DNA from: Folioceros fuciformis | Lineage: Eukaryota > Anthocerotophyta > Anthocerotopsida > Anthocerotales | Length of the DNA: 37,076 nt | Assembly (NCBI GenBank): GCA_049999805.1 | Contig: JBNGIO010005977.1 | Span: 1-37,076 of the forward strand | Direction: 5' to 3' | The notes under the pieces: generated by a model | The model's input: only the letters and a program-made list of their open reading frames with translations | Databases searched by the model: none | What the model was told of the DNA's origin: nothing | Shown here: positions 20,032 through 30,235 of the stretch, one piece after another | Numbering within the stretch: the first letter of the stretch is position 1 | Layout of the letters: each line of letters begins with the position of its first letter | Position numbers and translations under genes: made by a program

Positions 20032-21657
20032 CTACACCTTGATGTGATAGTAATCTTCATCGAAGTGGTGCAGACCCACATAACCGTCTTCTCCACCACT
20101 TGAAAAACTGCAACAGAAAAGATAGTCCATACATCCGTCGTAAGCAGCTCTGCCTTCGGTAAAGCTGACTCGAGTTGAACATGATCGCATTCACGGCCTT
20201 TCTAAATACTTACCTTCTTCCATCAGGATTGAATGCCAGAGCATTCTTTGGACCGAAATGTCCTTTTACACCACCGATCTCCTGCTCACAAAACCTGCCA
20301 AATACCGCCGATCAGGAACCGTCTAGTTGAGATCACAAGAAGCACAATTTACGCTCACTACACGATACCTTATGGAAAAATTTGGCCTCAAACTTTCCGG
20401 CTCGGCGATCACCAGTTGCCACCATAGAAGCCTCTTGCCCTCCACCAATAACCGCCTGGGAAAATCAGAACAACAAAGTGTCAAGCCAGTCGCAAGAATG
20501 AAAAACCCACAAAGGCGTCGAACACATTAACATCTGCCTTGCATGATCAAGAAGAGGAAAGATGGCAGCTGCAATCACTGGTATCTCAGTGCTGTAAGTT
20601 TTCAAAAGTTGGAGAGTTCTTGTGCCCACAGCTGTCCACCACATTCAAGGACATCTCAGATAAACACTTACTAGCCTGCATCAGGACGATGTGTGGTAAT
20701 CCTTGAGCTGATTTCATGATGGACAACACATACGTTTGCACTCTTGTAGTGTGAACCAGTAGTGAAGTGAGATCCATCAGCTGATTTAGACCGAGATGAA
20801 ATAACCTGCTGTGACCTGTCTCGTGATCGCTTCCTCTCAGCACTTCACCTGTCTGCAACCAGCAATAATGTCAGAATGAGGCGAAGACTCTACTCAGCAT
20901 AATCGTTGCAAGCAATCAACTGCTTGCAGCGTTCAGCAAAGAACCCTCTGGTAGCTTTGATCTCAGAGGAAGCAAACCGCACCCTTGCACCCCAAATTCG
21001 CACTATCCCATCCTCTCCAACTCTGATGATTGTCTGATTTAGCGGTCCCCAGACCACTCCGTTGCTCCGTCCTTGAGGCCCTGCGAGTGTCATTATTGAC
21101 TCGGTACTCTCTGTCACCCACACGCAAAACCAATATACACATCAGAAAACCACTCCCATCCCTGTATAGCCCCATAGCAAACCAGAATAAGAATCACCTC
21201 ACTCCATCAACCGCCTTCACATGGATGGCTGGAGGGTTGCCCGCGAAAGGATCCGTGCTGATCATGGCTAATTTATCACCCTCCGAAAAATCCACAGCTC
21301 GAGCAGGCGAATCGAAACTATAAGTCTCCAGGACAGTACCCGTCTCCGTGTCCCAGAGTTTGGAAGATTGGTCAGCCGACCCCGTGATCAACTTTTCAGT
21401 GTGCCCTACAGCCACCCAGACGCCAAATGGCTCCACCGGCGTTAATACCTCTTCCCCTTCCGAGTTCAGAACCTACGCCCCTGCAACCTGCCAATTGCAC
21501 CGCCTCCTCCACTCCAATTGCCCGCCCAGATGAAACCAAATAACACAACGACACGGAAGGGCTGTGATCCTTGGTATAAGAGAACAGCAGATCCCGTCTC
21601 GATTACACTTAGGAACGTGAGCGGCCTCTCATGGCCCTTCAACAATATTGCCCTCAT
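20032..21657 (-). pseudogene. eIF3i (TIF3I) tandem pseudogene
   Basis: A decayed copy of the intact eIF3i gene at 23884-25596, with all eight exon positions and the introns still alignable, so it arose by DNA duplication and not retroposition. Damage relative to the intact copy: one-base deletions in exon 1 near 21593 and 21610, a deletion of about 75 bp near 21540 that removes the end of exon 1 and its donor, one-base deletions in exon 4 near 20806 and exon 5 near 20624, a one-base insertion in exon 7 near 20290, and the exon 5 donor changed from GT to GC. The conserved WD Asp in the RIWDA motif is Gly. Exons 2, 3, 6 and 8 keep readable WD40 sequence (for example [16 protein letters not shown]), and the original stop remains at 20032. 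No functional product is expected. Confidence 0.92.
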
Positions 21658-23012
21658 CACAGCAGCCCAATTGTAGCCTCTGGATACACTACTCGATCAA
21701 CAGCTTCTTCACTGCTACTGTTGTCGTACCGATGGCATCCAATTGAAGTCTTGTCCACGGGTGAAGTAATTTCGTGGTAACTACTCGCTTTTTCCCTTCC
21801 TGCCATCTTTGTCAATGTCGTGAGGTAGGACTGCTAATATCCGGTACACGCGGTGTTTTCCGCACATAGCAAGTGGAACATGACTCTAGAGATACACATT
21901 TGTATATGGAGCTATGGAAACCTAAACCCTACAAATATAAGTAGGTATTAGCATCTCTATTAGCTCTAGACAGGACCCAAGAGAGATTGGATACGAGGTG
22001 AGATAGAAAACCGTGAACATCAAGGATGAAAGATAAATTGAGATAGGAACGGGAGTCTAGATTATGCTTCTCCATCCTTTGTGTTTATCTCCATCTCTTG
22101 TTTCCTGTCCTTTGTTTCTCTTGCTGTGGACATGAAGAACAAAGGATAAAGTAAGAAAGGAGCAAGAAACTGAATGATGCGTGTCCATCCTATGTGGTGC
22201 TCTGTTTATATCTCTTGTTTCCTATCCTTGTCTCCCTTGCCTCCAATCATGTTCAGTTGTGCCTTCCTCTTCTCTTGATTCATTGTTCTATCATGATTTT
22301 GCCTAATCTTTGTTGTTTCTATCTCTCTTCTCTATTGTTTGATTTGGAGTCCTATCTTCATTCCCTACAGTTTTCTTTGAAGCTGTTTTCTCTACTGATC
22401 ACGTCTTTTCAGCTCATTTTAGCTTTCTCTTCAAAGTACTCACTCTTGTTGCCTTCATTTCTTGTTTCTTGAGTCTATTTCTTGCTTGTGCTGCTTGTCT
22501 TCTGATGCTATTAGCCATGCAACACTAACCAATGCAAGAGCTACATGCTTTAAATTAAAAGTTTGTAGTTACAGATGTTCAAATGTTCTGTTGAGACTTG
22601 TGAGTATGTTAAAGTCTTTCGACGCTGGTAAAAGAAGACAAAATTCTAACCTAATTAGATACAAGAGATAAGAGAGACCATACGGAAGACAAGGAACCTT
22701 TGTTGAATGAAGACAAAATTCTAACGTAAATAAATGCAAGAGAGTTTGGACAGGAGACAAGACAAACTCTCGAAGAGAGAGATTGCAGACATGAAGATGA
22801 GCGTATGTTTACATAGAAGCAGGAAGCTCCATGTTTGACCATCCTTTGTGTTTGATTTCGCTCTCTCTTGCTTCCCTCTCCTTGTCTTGTTTACCTCCTT
22901 TTCTTTTTCCCTTACCTCTCCTCGTTGTGAGTTCTATGTTCATCTTCTCTATTATCCCCCAATACTATTCGAATTTCACCTAATCTATTGTCTCTACTAC
23001 CATTTTATTGAA
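21658..23012. other. AT-rich spacer between the eIF3i copies
   Basis: Low-complexity sequence with long pyrimidine-rich tracts on the plus strand (22050-22500 and 22840-22990) and a purine-rich block at 22600-22800. A short block with gaagacaaaattctaac occurs twice, near 22635 and 22709. Short open frames follow the composition. It may be an old degraded transposable element, but no terminal repeats or transposase/reverse-transcriptase motifs are visible. Confidence 0.4.
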
Positions 23013-23160
23013 AGTAGTGACACCTCGACTGGAGTCGCTGAGCCCGTCTCTCTGCCATAGTCATCGTCTCGAGTAGTGACACCTTGACTGGAATCGTAGA
23101 CCCACCTCACCTGCCACTATCATCGTCTTGATGTAGTGAAACCTCGACTAGAGTCGCTAC
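23013..23160 (+). repeat. 59-60-bp tandem repeat, about 2.5 copies
   Basis: Units start near 23013, 23072 and 23131, each beginning (a/t)gtagtga.acct.gact.g and running through ctgcca.tatcatcgtct-like sequence. The third is partial. Confidence 0.8.
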
Positions 23161-23220
23161 CATTGTTATCCGAAGTACCCTAAACCCTCTCCTTCCATTG
23201 TTATCGAAGGAGAGGAGCTT

Positions 23221-23453
23221 GGAGCTTGGTGTCATCGTTCCGAGTAGTCAGGAGCTTGATGTCATTGTCCCGAGCAGATGGAGCTTGATGTCGTCGTCCC
23301 GAGTAGATAGGAGCTTGTCATCGTCCCCAGTAGATAGGAGCATGATGTCATTGTCACGAGCAGATGGAGCTTGATGTCATCGTTCCGAGTAGATAGGAGC
23401 TTGATGTCATCGTCCCGAGCAGGTGGAGCTTGATGTCATCGTCCAGAGGAGAT
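23221..23453 (+). repeat. 29-30-bp tandem repeat, 8 copies
   Basis: Eight near-identical units start ggagcttgatgtcatcgtcc and end in either cgagtagata or cgagcagat. The fourth copy has an internal deletion. The two end types partly alternate, giving a higher-order period of about 59 bp. There is no unique spacer between units. Confidence 0.9.
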
Positions 23454-23883
23454 GGATCGTAATTATAATTGCTAGAATCCGATTTAGGCTTCTGGGTGAA
23501 GGTGGGCAACCATCTGTTTACAAGGACGGTGTTACGAAGTTCAACGAAGGTCGTGCTCGAGGTTTCACAGTTAGGCCAGAGAGGGCTTGGATATGTAAGT
23601 AAACCAAGCGTAGGCCGGGTCGTATACGTGAGTCTTTATTCCTTGTTTATGCAGAATCCTCCTGCCTTACTGGACTCGAAAAACTGGTCTGTTAGCTGCA
23701 CTAAATGAGCGACAGTCGCGTCACTAGCGGGTATTCCAAGTTTATGTGACCAAAAATGAGTACTGGTCTATGAGCTGCACTACTTGGGCAAGCGGCCGCC
23801 ACATTTCTACAAAGTTGAACTGGTTACTTCAGTTGAAGTAACCAAAACTGAGTGGCGCGCTCTTCATCAGAAATCCGGTTCTG
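23454..23883. other. 3' flank of the intact eIF3i gene
   Basis: Sequence between the 30-bp repeat array and the eIF3i stop codon. One 79-codon plus-strand frame (23469-23708) has no recognisable features. It is unrelated to the flank of the pseudogene copy. Confidence 0.45.
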
Positions 23884-25596
23884 CTATACCTTGATGTGAT
23901 AATAATCTGCATCGAAGTGGTGCACACGCACATAACCGTCCTCTCCACCACTTGAAAAACTGCAACAGAAACGATAGTTCACACATCAGCCCCAGTCGGT
24001 CGTAAGCAGCGCTGCCTTCAGTAAAGCTGACTAGGTATGAACACGATAGCATTCACGTTCTTTCTAAATACATACCTTCTTCCATCAGGATTGAATGCCA
24101 GAGCATTTATAGGACCGAAATGTCCTTTTACACCACCGATCTCCTCCTCAAAAACCTGCCAAACAACGCCGCTCAAGAACCGTCTGGTTGAGATCGTAGA
24201 AAACATGATTTACGCTCACTACACGATACCTTATGGAAAAATTTAGCCTCAAACTTTCCGGCTCGGCGATCACTAGTTGTCACCATAGAAGCCTCTTGCC
24301 CACCACCAATAACCACCTGGGATAATCAGAACAGCAAAGTGTCAAGCCAATGGCAAGTATGGAAAACACACAAAGGCTTCAAACCTTATCACCATTTGTC
24401 TTACATGATCAAGAAGAGGGGAGATGGCAGCTGCATTCACTGGTCTCTCAGTGCTGTACGTTTTCAAAAGTTGGAGAGTTCTTGTGTCCCACAGCTGTCC
24501 ACCACATCCAAGGACATCTCAGATATACACTTACTATCCTGCATCAGGACAATGTGTAGTAATCCTTGAGCTGATTTCAATGGTGGACAACACATACTTT
24601 TGCACTTTTGTCGTGTGAACCAGTAATGAAGTGAGATCCATCAGCTGATTTAGCCAGAGACGAAATAACTTTGCTGTGACCAGTCTCGTGATCGCTTTCC
24701 CTCAGCACTTCACCTGTCTGCAACCAGCAATAATGTCAGGCTGCGGCAAACAAACTACTCAGCATAATCGTTGCAAGCAATCAACTGCTTGCGGCGTTCA
24801 GCAAAGAAACCTATGGTAGCTTTGATCTCAGAAAGCAAACCGCACCCTTGCATCCCAAATTCGCACTATCCCATCCTCTCCAGCACTGATGATTGTCTGA
24901 TTCAACGGTCCCCAGACCACTCTGTTAATTCGTCCTTGAGGACCTGTGAGTGTCATTATTGACTCGGTACTCTCTGTCACCCACACGCAAAACGCAGTAT
25001 ACATATCAGAAAACCACTCCCATCCTTGTAGCCCCATAGCAAACCAGAATAAGAATCAACTCACTTCCATCAACCGCCTTCACATGGATGGCTGGAGGGT
25101 TCCCCACGAAAGGATCCGTGCTGATCAAGGCTAATTTATCTCCCTCCGAAAAATCCACAGCTCGAGCAGGCGAATCGAAACTATAAGTCTCCAGGACAGT
25201 ACCCGTCTCCGTGTCCCAGAGTTTGGAAGATTGGTCAGCCGACCCCGTGATTAACTTTTCAGTATGCCCTACAGCCACCCAGACGCCAAATGGCTCCACC
25301 GGCGTTAATACCTCCTCCCGTTCCGAGTTCAGAACCTACGCCCCTGCAACCTGCCAATTGCACCGCCTCCTCCACTCCAATTGCCCGACCAAATGAAGCC
25401 AAATGCACTTACTGGATACATCGCAGCACCAGACCGCTCCGTTGTGACTTCGGTACGTGCCCAGCCGCTCCCCGTTGTGTGCATACCAAACAGTAGGGTC
25501 GTGATCCTTGGCACAAGAGAACAGCAGATCCCCGTCTCGATTATACTTAAGGAACGTGAGGGGCCTCTCATGGCCCTTCAAGAGAATCGGCCTCAT
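23884..25596 (-). CDS. TIF3I1: eIF3 subunit i (TIF3I), intact
   Basis: WD40 subunit i (TIF34/TRIP-1) of translation initiation factor 3, acting in the cytosol with eIF3b and eIF3g on the 40S ribosome. As raw ORFs it looks shattered, but eight exons join into 322 aa with consistent phases: 25596-25413, 25268-25065, 24973-24846, 24717-24598, 24494-24405, 24316-24230, 24155-24076, 23959-23884. All introns are GT-AG and 74-144 bp. It starts [15 protein letters not shown], then [18 protein letters not shown] and [10 protein letters not shown], and runs through [37 protein letters not shown] and [17 protein letters not shown] to the C-terminal HIKV. Every part lines up with plant eIF3i (about 328 aa), with no missing block. 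It is the parent or sister of the pseudogene 2.2 kb downstream in its own direction. Confidence 0.94.
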
Positions 25597-25920
25597 CACG
25601 GCAGCCGACGCAGCCGAGGGCCTCAGCTGTAGCGTCCGAATCACAAGTCCACCAGCGGCTTCTTCAAGTGACTTCCTTGCCTGGTTAGGGCATCGAATAT
25701 GATACTTTTTACGTCGCTTTTAATTAGGGTCTATGATCAATGCTATTCTTCCCCTAAAGCCGCGGGTGAACAACTAAGACGAATTCAACATCTCAGTTTC
25801 ACTGAAAGGTTCCATCCAAGTCTGTTTTGTTTGTTCAGCGGTCTTGACGAACAACCTAAAACTTGTAGAGAGGTTTAGTCCTAATAACTCAACAGAAAGC
25901 ACAAATTGCAGGTATGATCC
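25597..25920 (-). promoter_or_regulatory. Spacer between GT47 gene and eIF3i
   Basis: 324 bp holding the 3' UTR of the GT47 gene and the eIF3i promoter. Similarity to the pseudogene copy stops about 10 bp above the start codon. No core promoter motif was identified. Confidence 0.5.
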
Positions 25921-27267
25921 TCAAGCCATGCTAAGAGAAAGCCTACGAGGATATCTGATAGTGTGCCGTCTAAGCCAGAGCTCGAACATCACCATGTGGA
26001 AGGCATCGTATTGGACAGGATAATCGTTCCATGTGAGATGGTGGCTAAGTTGCATACCCAGTTCCTGCATTCTCTTGTAGTCAGGCTCTGGTACCCCTGC
26101 GAGTAAGCTCCTCAGCCTGCCAGCGTCCTCAAGCCGGACGAGAAGAGCAACCTGATGCCAGTCTATAATGTCCTGAAATGGCATGTAGTGGAAGGGGTGC
26201 CTGGACATGAGAACAGGAACACAACCCAGCTGAAGCATGTCGACCATGTTCCACATGTCCTGCTTCTCGAAGCTCAAGCAGAACTTGCTGTTGGACATGG
26301 CTCTCCATTCTGATGGGAGGCTGCTTGCAGAAACGGACACAAACTCGGAATCTTCCTTCCATGAACCAAATGCATTAGCCAGAGCGGGGTCAGAGTCGAT
26401 GTTTCCTGCAAAAAGGAGATGCTTCCGCTCGGCCGTCGTAATGCCTTCCAGGTGGACGCCTGCTTGTCCATGTTGAGTCCATGTGACGAGGCTTGGCATG
26501 CTGAAATCTTTGTGGGGATGCAGCTCGGTAGTTTCTCCAGGATGGCAGGCAATGCGGATGGAATTCTTGTGCAGCTCTAACGCCGTTCTGCTGTTGACTT
26601 GGCAGAAGTCGTGACAAGAGATGATCACGTGGTCTGCGCCCAGTGTCCTCTGCCAGTAGGGATTGGCGTCTCGGAGTTCATCCACGTAACCCTTGAAGTA
26701 GTGTGGCACTTCGGAAGGCCCCTGGTCCGGCGACTCCCAGATACGTCTTGCTGAAAGTGGGATCAGGAAGAGGTCCGCTTTCTCAGGGTCGTTTGTGACA
26801 AATGTGCTGGACAGGAGATGCTTGAAGAAGATGTCCTCCGCGTAGTGATCTGTTGAGGACTTGGCAAACAAGGTGAAGCCATGATATTTGCTATCAGGAG
26901 GCGGATCAGGGTAGATGAAGATCTTCAGCTTGGACAACATCTGAAGGTAGCTCAAGAAAAAGGAATCGGGGGAGTGATAGAGACCAGGCCTTCTCGTCTC
27001 AGCACCTAGCAGCCTTCGACTGATACTGGCACCAGGAATTGCAGGCGCAGTAGAAACAAAGCAACTATTGCTCAGTTCATCATTTTCGGAGCAGGAATGC
27101 AGCATTCCCCTACCGACAATCCAATGATGCAGCATTCCCCTTCCAACAATCCCTAGAATTGAGCACAAACACACCAACACCAACATCAACACTAGAAACG
27201 ACATCTTCCCTTTGCTATTGTCATTGCGAGTGACATGTGCTGTAGACAGTTGCGGACTCTTGGCCAT
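25921..27267 (-). CDS. Exostosin-family (GT47) glycosyltransferase
   Basis: Type II Golgi membrane protein of the plant exostosin-like GT47 family, whose members add sugars to cell-wall polysaccharides such as xyloglucan, xylan and pectin. The donor and acceptor here are unknown. From ATG 27267 it has 448 aa in one exon. A start at 27324 would add 19 residues, but the shorter one puts the membrane anchor (about residues 23-42) in the usual place. The exostosin domain starts at LKIFIYPDPP (114-123). Family marks include DPEKADLFLIPL (160-171), YWQRTLGADHVIISCHDF (204-221), HLLFAGN (283-289), SKFCLSFE (327-334) and LGCVPVL...MPFQDIIDW (347-370). The usual Pro-Arg of the SPR motif is replaced by DMWNMVD. 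The stem holds a direct repeat, IVGRGMLH at 40-47 and again at 50-57. It lies in the same direction as NPF-3 and eIF3i. Confidence 0.88.
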   Translation of the reverse strand: MAKSPQLSTAHVTRNDNSKGKMSFLVLMLVLVCLCSILGIVGRGMLHHWIVGRGMLHSCSENDELSNSCFVSTAPAIPGASISRRLLGAETRRPGLYHSPDSFFLSYLQMLSKLKIFIYPDPPPDSKYHGFTLFAKSSTDHYAEDIFFKHLLSSTFVTNDPEKADLFLIPLSARRIWESPDQGPSEVPHYFKGYVDELRDANPYWQRTLGADHVIISCHDFCQVNSRTALELHKNSIRIACHPGETTELHPHKDFSMPSLVTWTQHGQAGVHLEGITTAERKHLLFAGNIDSDPALANAFGSWKEDSEFVSVSASSLPSEWRAMSNSKFCLSFEKQDMWNMVDMLQLGCVPVLMSRHPFHYMPFQDIIDWHQVALLVRLEDAGRLRSLLAGVPEPDYKRMQELGMQLSHHLTWNDYPVQYDAFHMVMFELWLRRHTIRYPRRLSLSMA

Positions 27268-27423
27268 TGTGTGAGGCTTGTGGTGGACCAGGCAAAAGCT
27301 CAGATCCAAAGAGACACGGCACAATTAGCGGCACAGGTCTGGCTCTCGGGCCAGGCCAGCCCCTGGGCCGATACGTGAGCGAGGCGAAGGGGATGAAAGC
27401 CATGTTCCTTTCTAGTATGGTTG
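27268..27423 (-). promoter_or_regulatory. Very short spacer between NPF-3 stop and GT47 start
   Basis: Only 156 bp (99 bp if the upstream ATG is used) separate the NPF-3 stop codon from the GT47 start, both on the minus strand. The 3' UTR of one and the promoter of the other cannot both fit without overlap, so GT47 promoter elements may lie in the NPF-3 last exon. Confidence 0.55.
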
Positions 27424-29755
27424 CTAAGTCGTTGACGTGTTCTTTTTCACGACTGCCTCGTCGTGACTGCTTACGTCCGCAAGAGATGTCATGTTGTCCG
27501 GGAGTGAGGAGGTTTTAAAAACCTGAATCCCGTGTGATTGTGGTGCGTTTTGTGCAACGGTTGTCTTGTACTTGTACCACCAGGCGCACGCAATGAAGGC
27601 CAAAAAGTTGAAGGCGCTGATGATCGCGAGAATCCAGTAAAAGTTGTAAAGCTTTCCCCGGTTGAAATTGCCTTCAAGCCAGCCAGGGTGAGAGTGGGAT
27701 CGGGTGCACCTGTTGACTGTTTCCACCAGGAAGGTGCTTGTGAAGTAGCCGACGGAGATGGTGCTGAGGCACAACCCAGTGGCCATGCTTCGCATTGGAG
27801 CAGGCGCCTCGTTGTAGAAGAAATCCAGCTGGCCTACGTAGGTGAATGCCTCGCTAGCACCCACGAGAAAGAATTGAGGAAGAAGCCAGAAGACACTCAT
27901 GGGGATGGAAGGGTCGAAGACAGATCGCGCTTTGTGAACTCTCTTTGTTTCCACCCAGGCTGCAACTAACATGGCAAGGGCAGAGATAACGAGGCCAATT
28001 CCCATGCGCTGCAGGCTGGTGATGCCCTTGTCCAGCCCCGTGAACTGCCTTGTCACAGGGACGAATACCCGATCGTAGAAGATAACAGTGGACATCACAC
28101 CGATTTGGAGGAAGACTCCCACGGATGCCGGTGGGATGACGAAGTGGGACCCCAGTTGTCTGCGTAAAGTCTGCCCCTGCTCGACTGAGAAGGTGTGCAT
28201 CTGAGCATAGACGGTATAACACAGGCTTGTTGTGCACCAGATGGGGAGCATCTTCAGAAACTGTTTCACATCTTCGACTTGTGTTACTGTGCACATTTTC
28301 CATGGACTAATGGCGCTGTATTCCTCTGGCGAGCTGGCTTTCAATGGTATTGCAGCTCTGTCCAAACATCTGGTGGACAAGGAACAGGCTCAGCATTATT
28401 TGTGAGTTACAAAATATGCAAGCCGCAAATGAAGACAGATGTGACTCACCGAAATTGGTCCGTGTGCGGGACTCTGCTAAGGGAACCTTTGTGTGCGACT
28501 TCTTCGTCCCGTACTTCATGTAGCATGGCTGGGTCGGCAGGAAGTACAAGCTTGTAGTTCCTGACCGCAGCCACGAGGACCTTGGCTATTAAGGTTAGCG
28601 GGCTCCCTTGAACTATCTGGAACCTGTACAGAGGTACCCCTCCCCACAAGGCACACATTGCTATCAGCATGGTTGCCGCAGAAAATCCGAATCCCCATGC
28701 CCTGCCCATTTCATCCTGGTCACAAACCAGAAGACGCCGTCAGCTGCCAAGTTCACAGTGTGACACAGGATCAGTGAAGCAGTGCCTCTAGCATGGCCCA
28801 ATTCATGTTCTTGCCTGAATGTAGACGAAAATTGTGGCTGCAATCAAGGCTCCAAAAGAGATGAACAAGAAGAACCAGTTGAAGAAGTGAGCTTTCTCCT
28901 CCTTCTCTCGAGGGATATGATCGTCAAATTGGTCTGCTCCGAAGCTTGAAACACATGCTTTGATTCCACCATTGCCCACGGCTATGAGATAGAGCCCGAT
29001 GTAGAGCGACGATAGCACAAGTCCATGCGCTTCATGACAAGGGAGTTGAGTGCATTTAGGGGGTTTGAGCATCGGTAACGACGCTGAAAGAGTGAGCATC
29101 ACCATTCCCTGCAAACGCTTCCTGAAAGGCAATAAGTACACGCGCAGCGGCTTGGAACTGACAATCAAGCTTTGAACTCCGCCCGAGCGAAAGGAGGTGA
29201 GCCCTCACCAGACACTGGATTGCTGCTGCTGCAGCTATTGTCCTGAACCTGCCCAAGTAGGTATCTGCGACAAATCCTCCCAGCAGACACAAAACGTATG
29301 ACGTGCCCAGAAAATTTGTGACAATATTGGATGACTTCGCAATTGGTAGATGCATGTGTCCGACCAGGTACGTCACCAGATTTAACGTGATTGCAAACGT
29401 GGATAGCCTCTCACACATCTCAGCTCCTGCAAGACAAACGTACACTTAGAAGCTACAGGATCGTACATGTTGAGCTTGGGATCATGGCGAGTACACACCA
29501 AGAATCAGGGGAGCAGCCCTCCAGCCACCGGTCTTGGTAACGCTTGCCGGTTCTCCCCTGTAATCGACCAGTCCATTCGTTGCATATACGGGGGGTTCCC
29601 CGCAATCCAGACTTCTGGCATCGCAAGCCGCTGGGGCATCTTTTCTCTACAGAAAACCATAGTTCAGCGAAATGAAGGCCGTGAACGATAGGCATGGAGC
29701 AAATCCACGCATTTAGAAGATGGTGGGTACCGGTGTTTACCCATGGAGAAGACAT
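27424..29755 (-). CDS. NPF (NRT1/PTR family) transporter, NPF-3
   Basis: Third NPF gene, on the opposite strand to NPF-1 and NPF-2. Exons in gene order: 29755-29741, 29646-29499, 29426-29209, 29108-28815, 28715-28450, 28369-27424, coding for 628 aa. The large second exon has an in-frame stop just upstream of its acceptor and no ATG, so the start must be in an earlier exon. A 15-nt exon giving MSSPW fits by phase and splice sites, and I rate that part at about 0.6. NPF marks are GLVDYRGEP, the ExxER motif EMCER (57-61), GGFVADTYLGRFRTI, VGNGGIKACVSSFGADQFDD and GQLDFFYNEAPAPMRSM. The Thr101-equivalent is kept, the His356-equivalent is Tyr (TVYAQ), and the usual FLD after the fourth core exon is CLD. 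Intron 28716-28814 begins with GC instead of GT. It resembles the NPF6 type. Substrate unknown. Confidence 0.9.
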
Positions 29756-30235
29756 CCTCTGATTCCTTGGTGAAGATCTAAAAATCTGAGTACTAGAATG
29801 AAGGAAATTTGTGCTCAGGGGCCGGCATTTGAAGAACTGGGATTGCAGGAGTGATCTCCCTTGTCCAAAGATGCAAGACAGGCTTCAAGAGGTGTCTGGA
29901 GCTCCGACCAGTGGCTCTCCCGACTGGCATGGCACTGAATACCAGGATTTCATATTCTGGGAAACCGTCACCCCCTGATTCCACTGCATGCCATTGGGAG
30001 CACAACAGACACGCTGCTGTACAAACGCAGAGGAGGGTTGTAGGTACCTGCTCTGCCGCGACATGCTGTCATTCAGCTTGATAGCTACTCTTTGCTGATT
30101 GTGTGAGCCGTGTGGTACGAGCACAGCACTCTAGAAGAGTCAAATCCACTCACAAGTTGCTCATGGGCAAGTTCTAATCTGCCTAGCTGACATCTGGACT
30201 CAACAAGACCATCAGAAAGATTCGTGTGCAAACTG
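29756..30235. other. Upstream region of NPF-3
   Basis: Probable promoter and 5' UTR of NPF-3. Short frames on both strands have no recognisable protein features. Confidence 0.4.

Noticed and set aside
20032-21657. Processed retro-copy of eIF3i
   Set aside because: Introns are retained and align with the intact copy, so it arose from a DNA-level duplication.
22194-22472. 92-codon Leu/Ser-rich membrane-like frame
   Set aside because: It is the translation of a pyrimidine-rich low-complexity tract. Hydrophobicity follows from composition.
23221-23453. CRISPR-like array
   Set aside because: Repeats abut without unique spacers, and the neighbouring genes are those of a plant nucleus.
23884-25596. 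Second eIF3i pseudogene
   Set aside because: The short broken ORFs join into a complete 322-aa protein with eight phase-consistent exons and standard splice sites.
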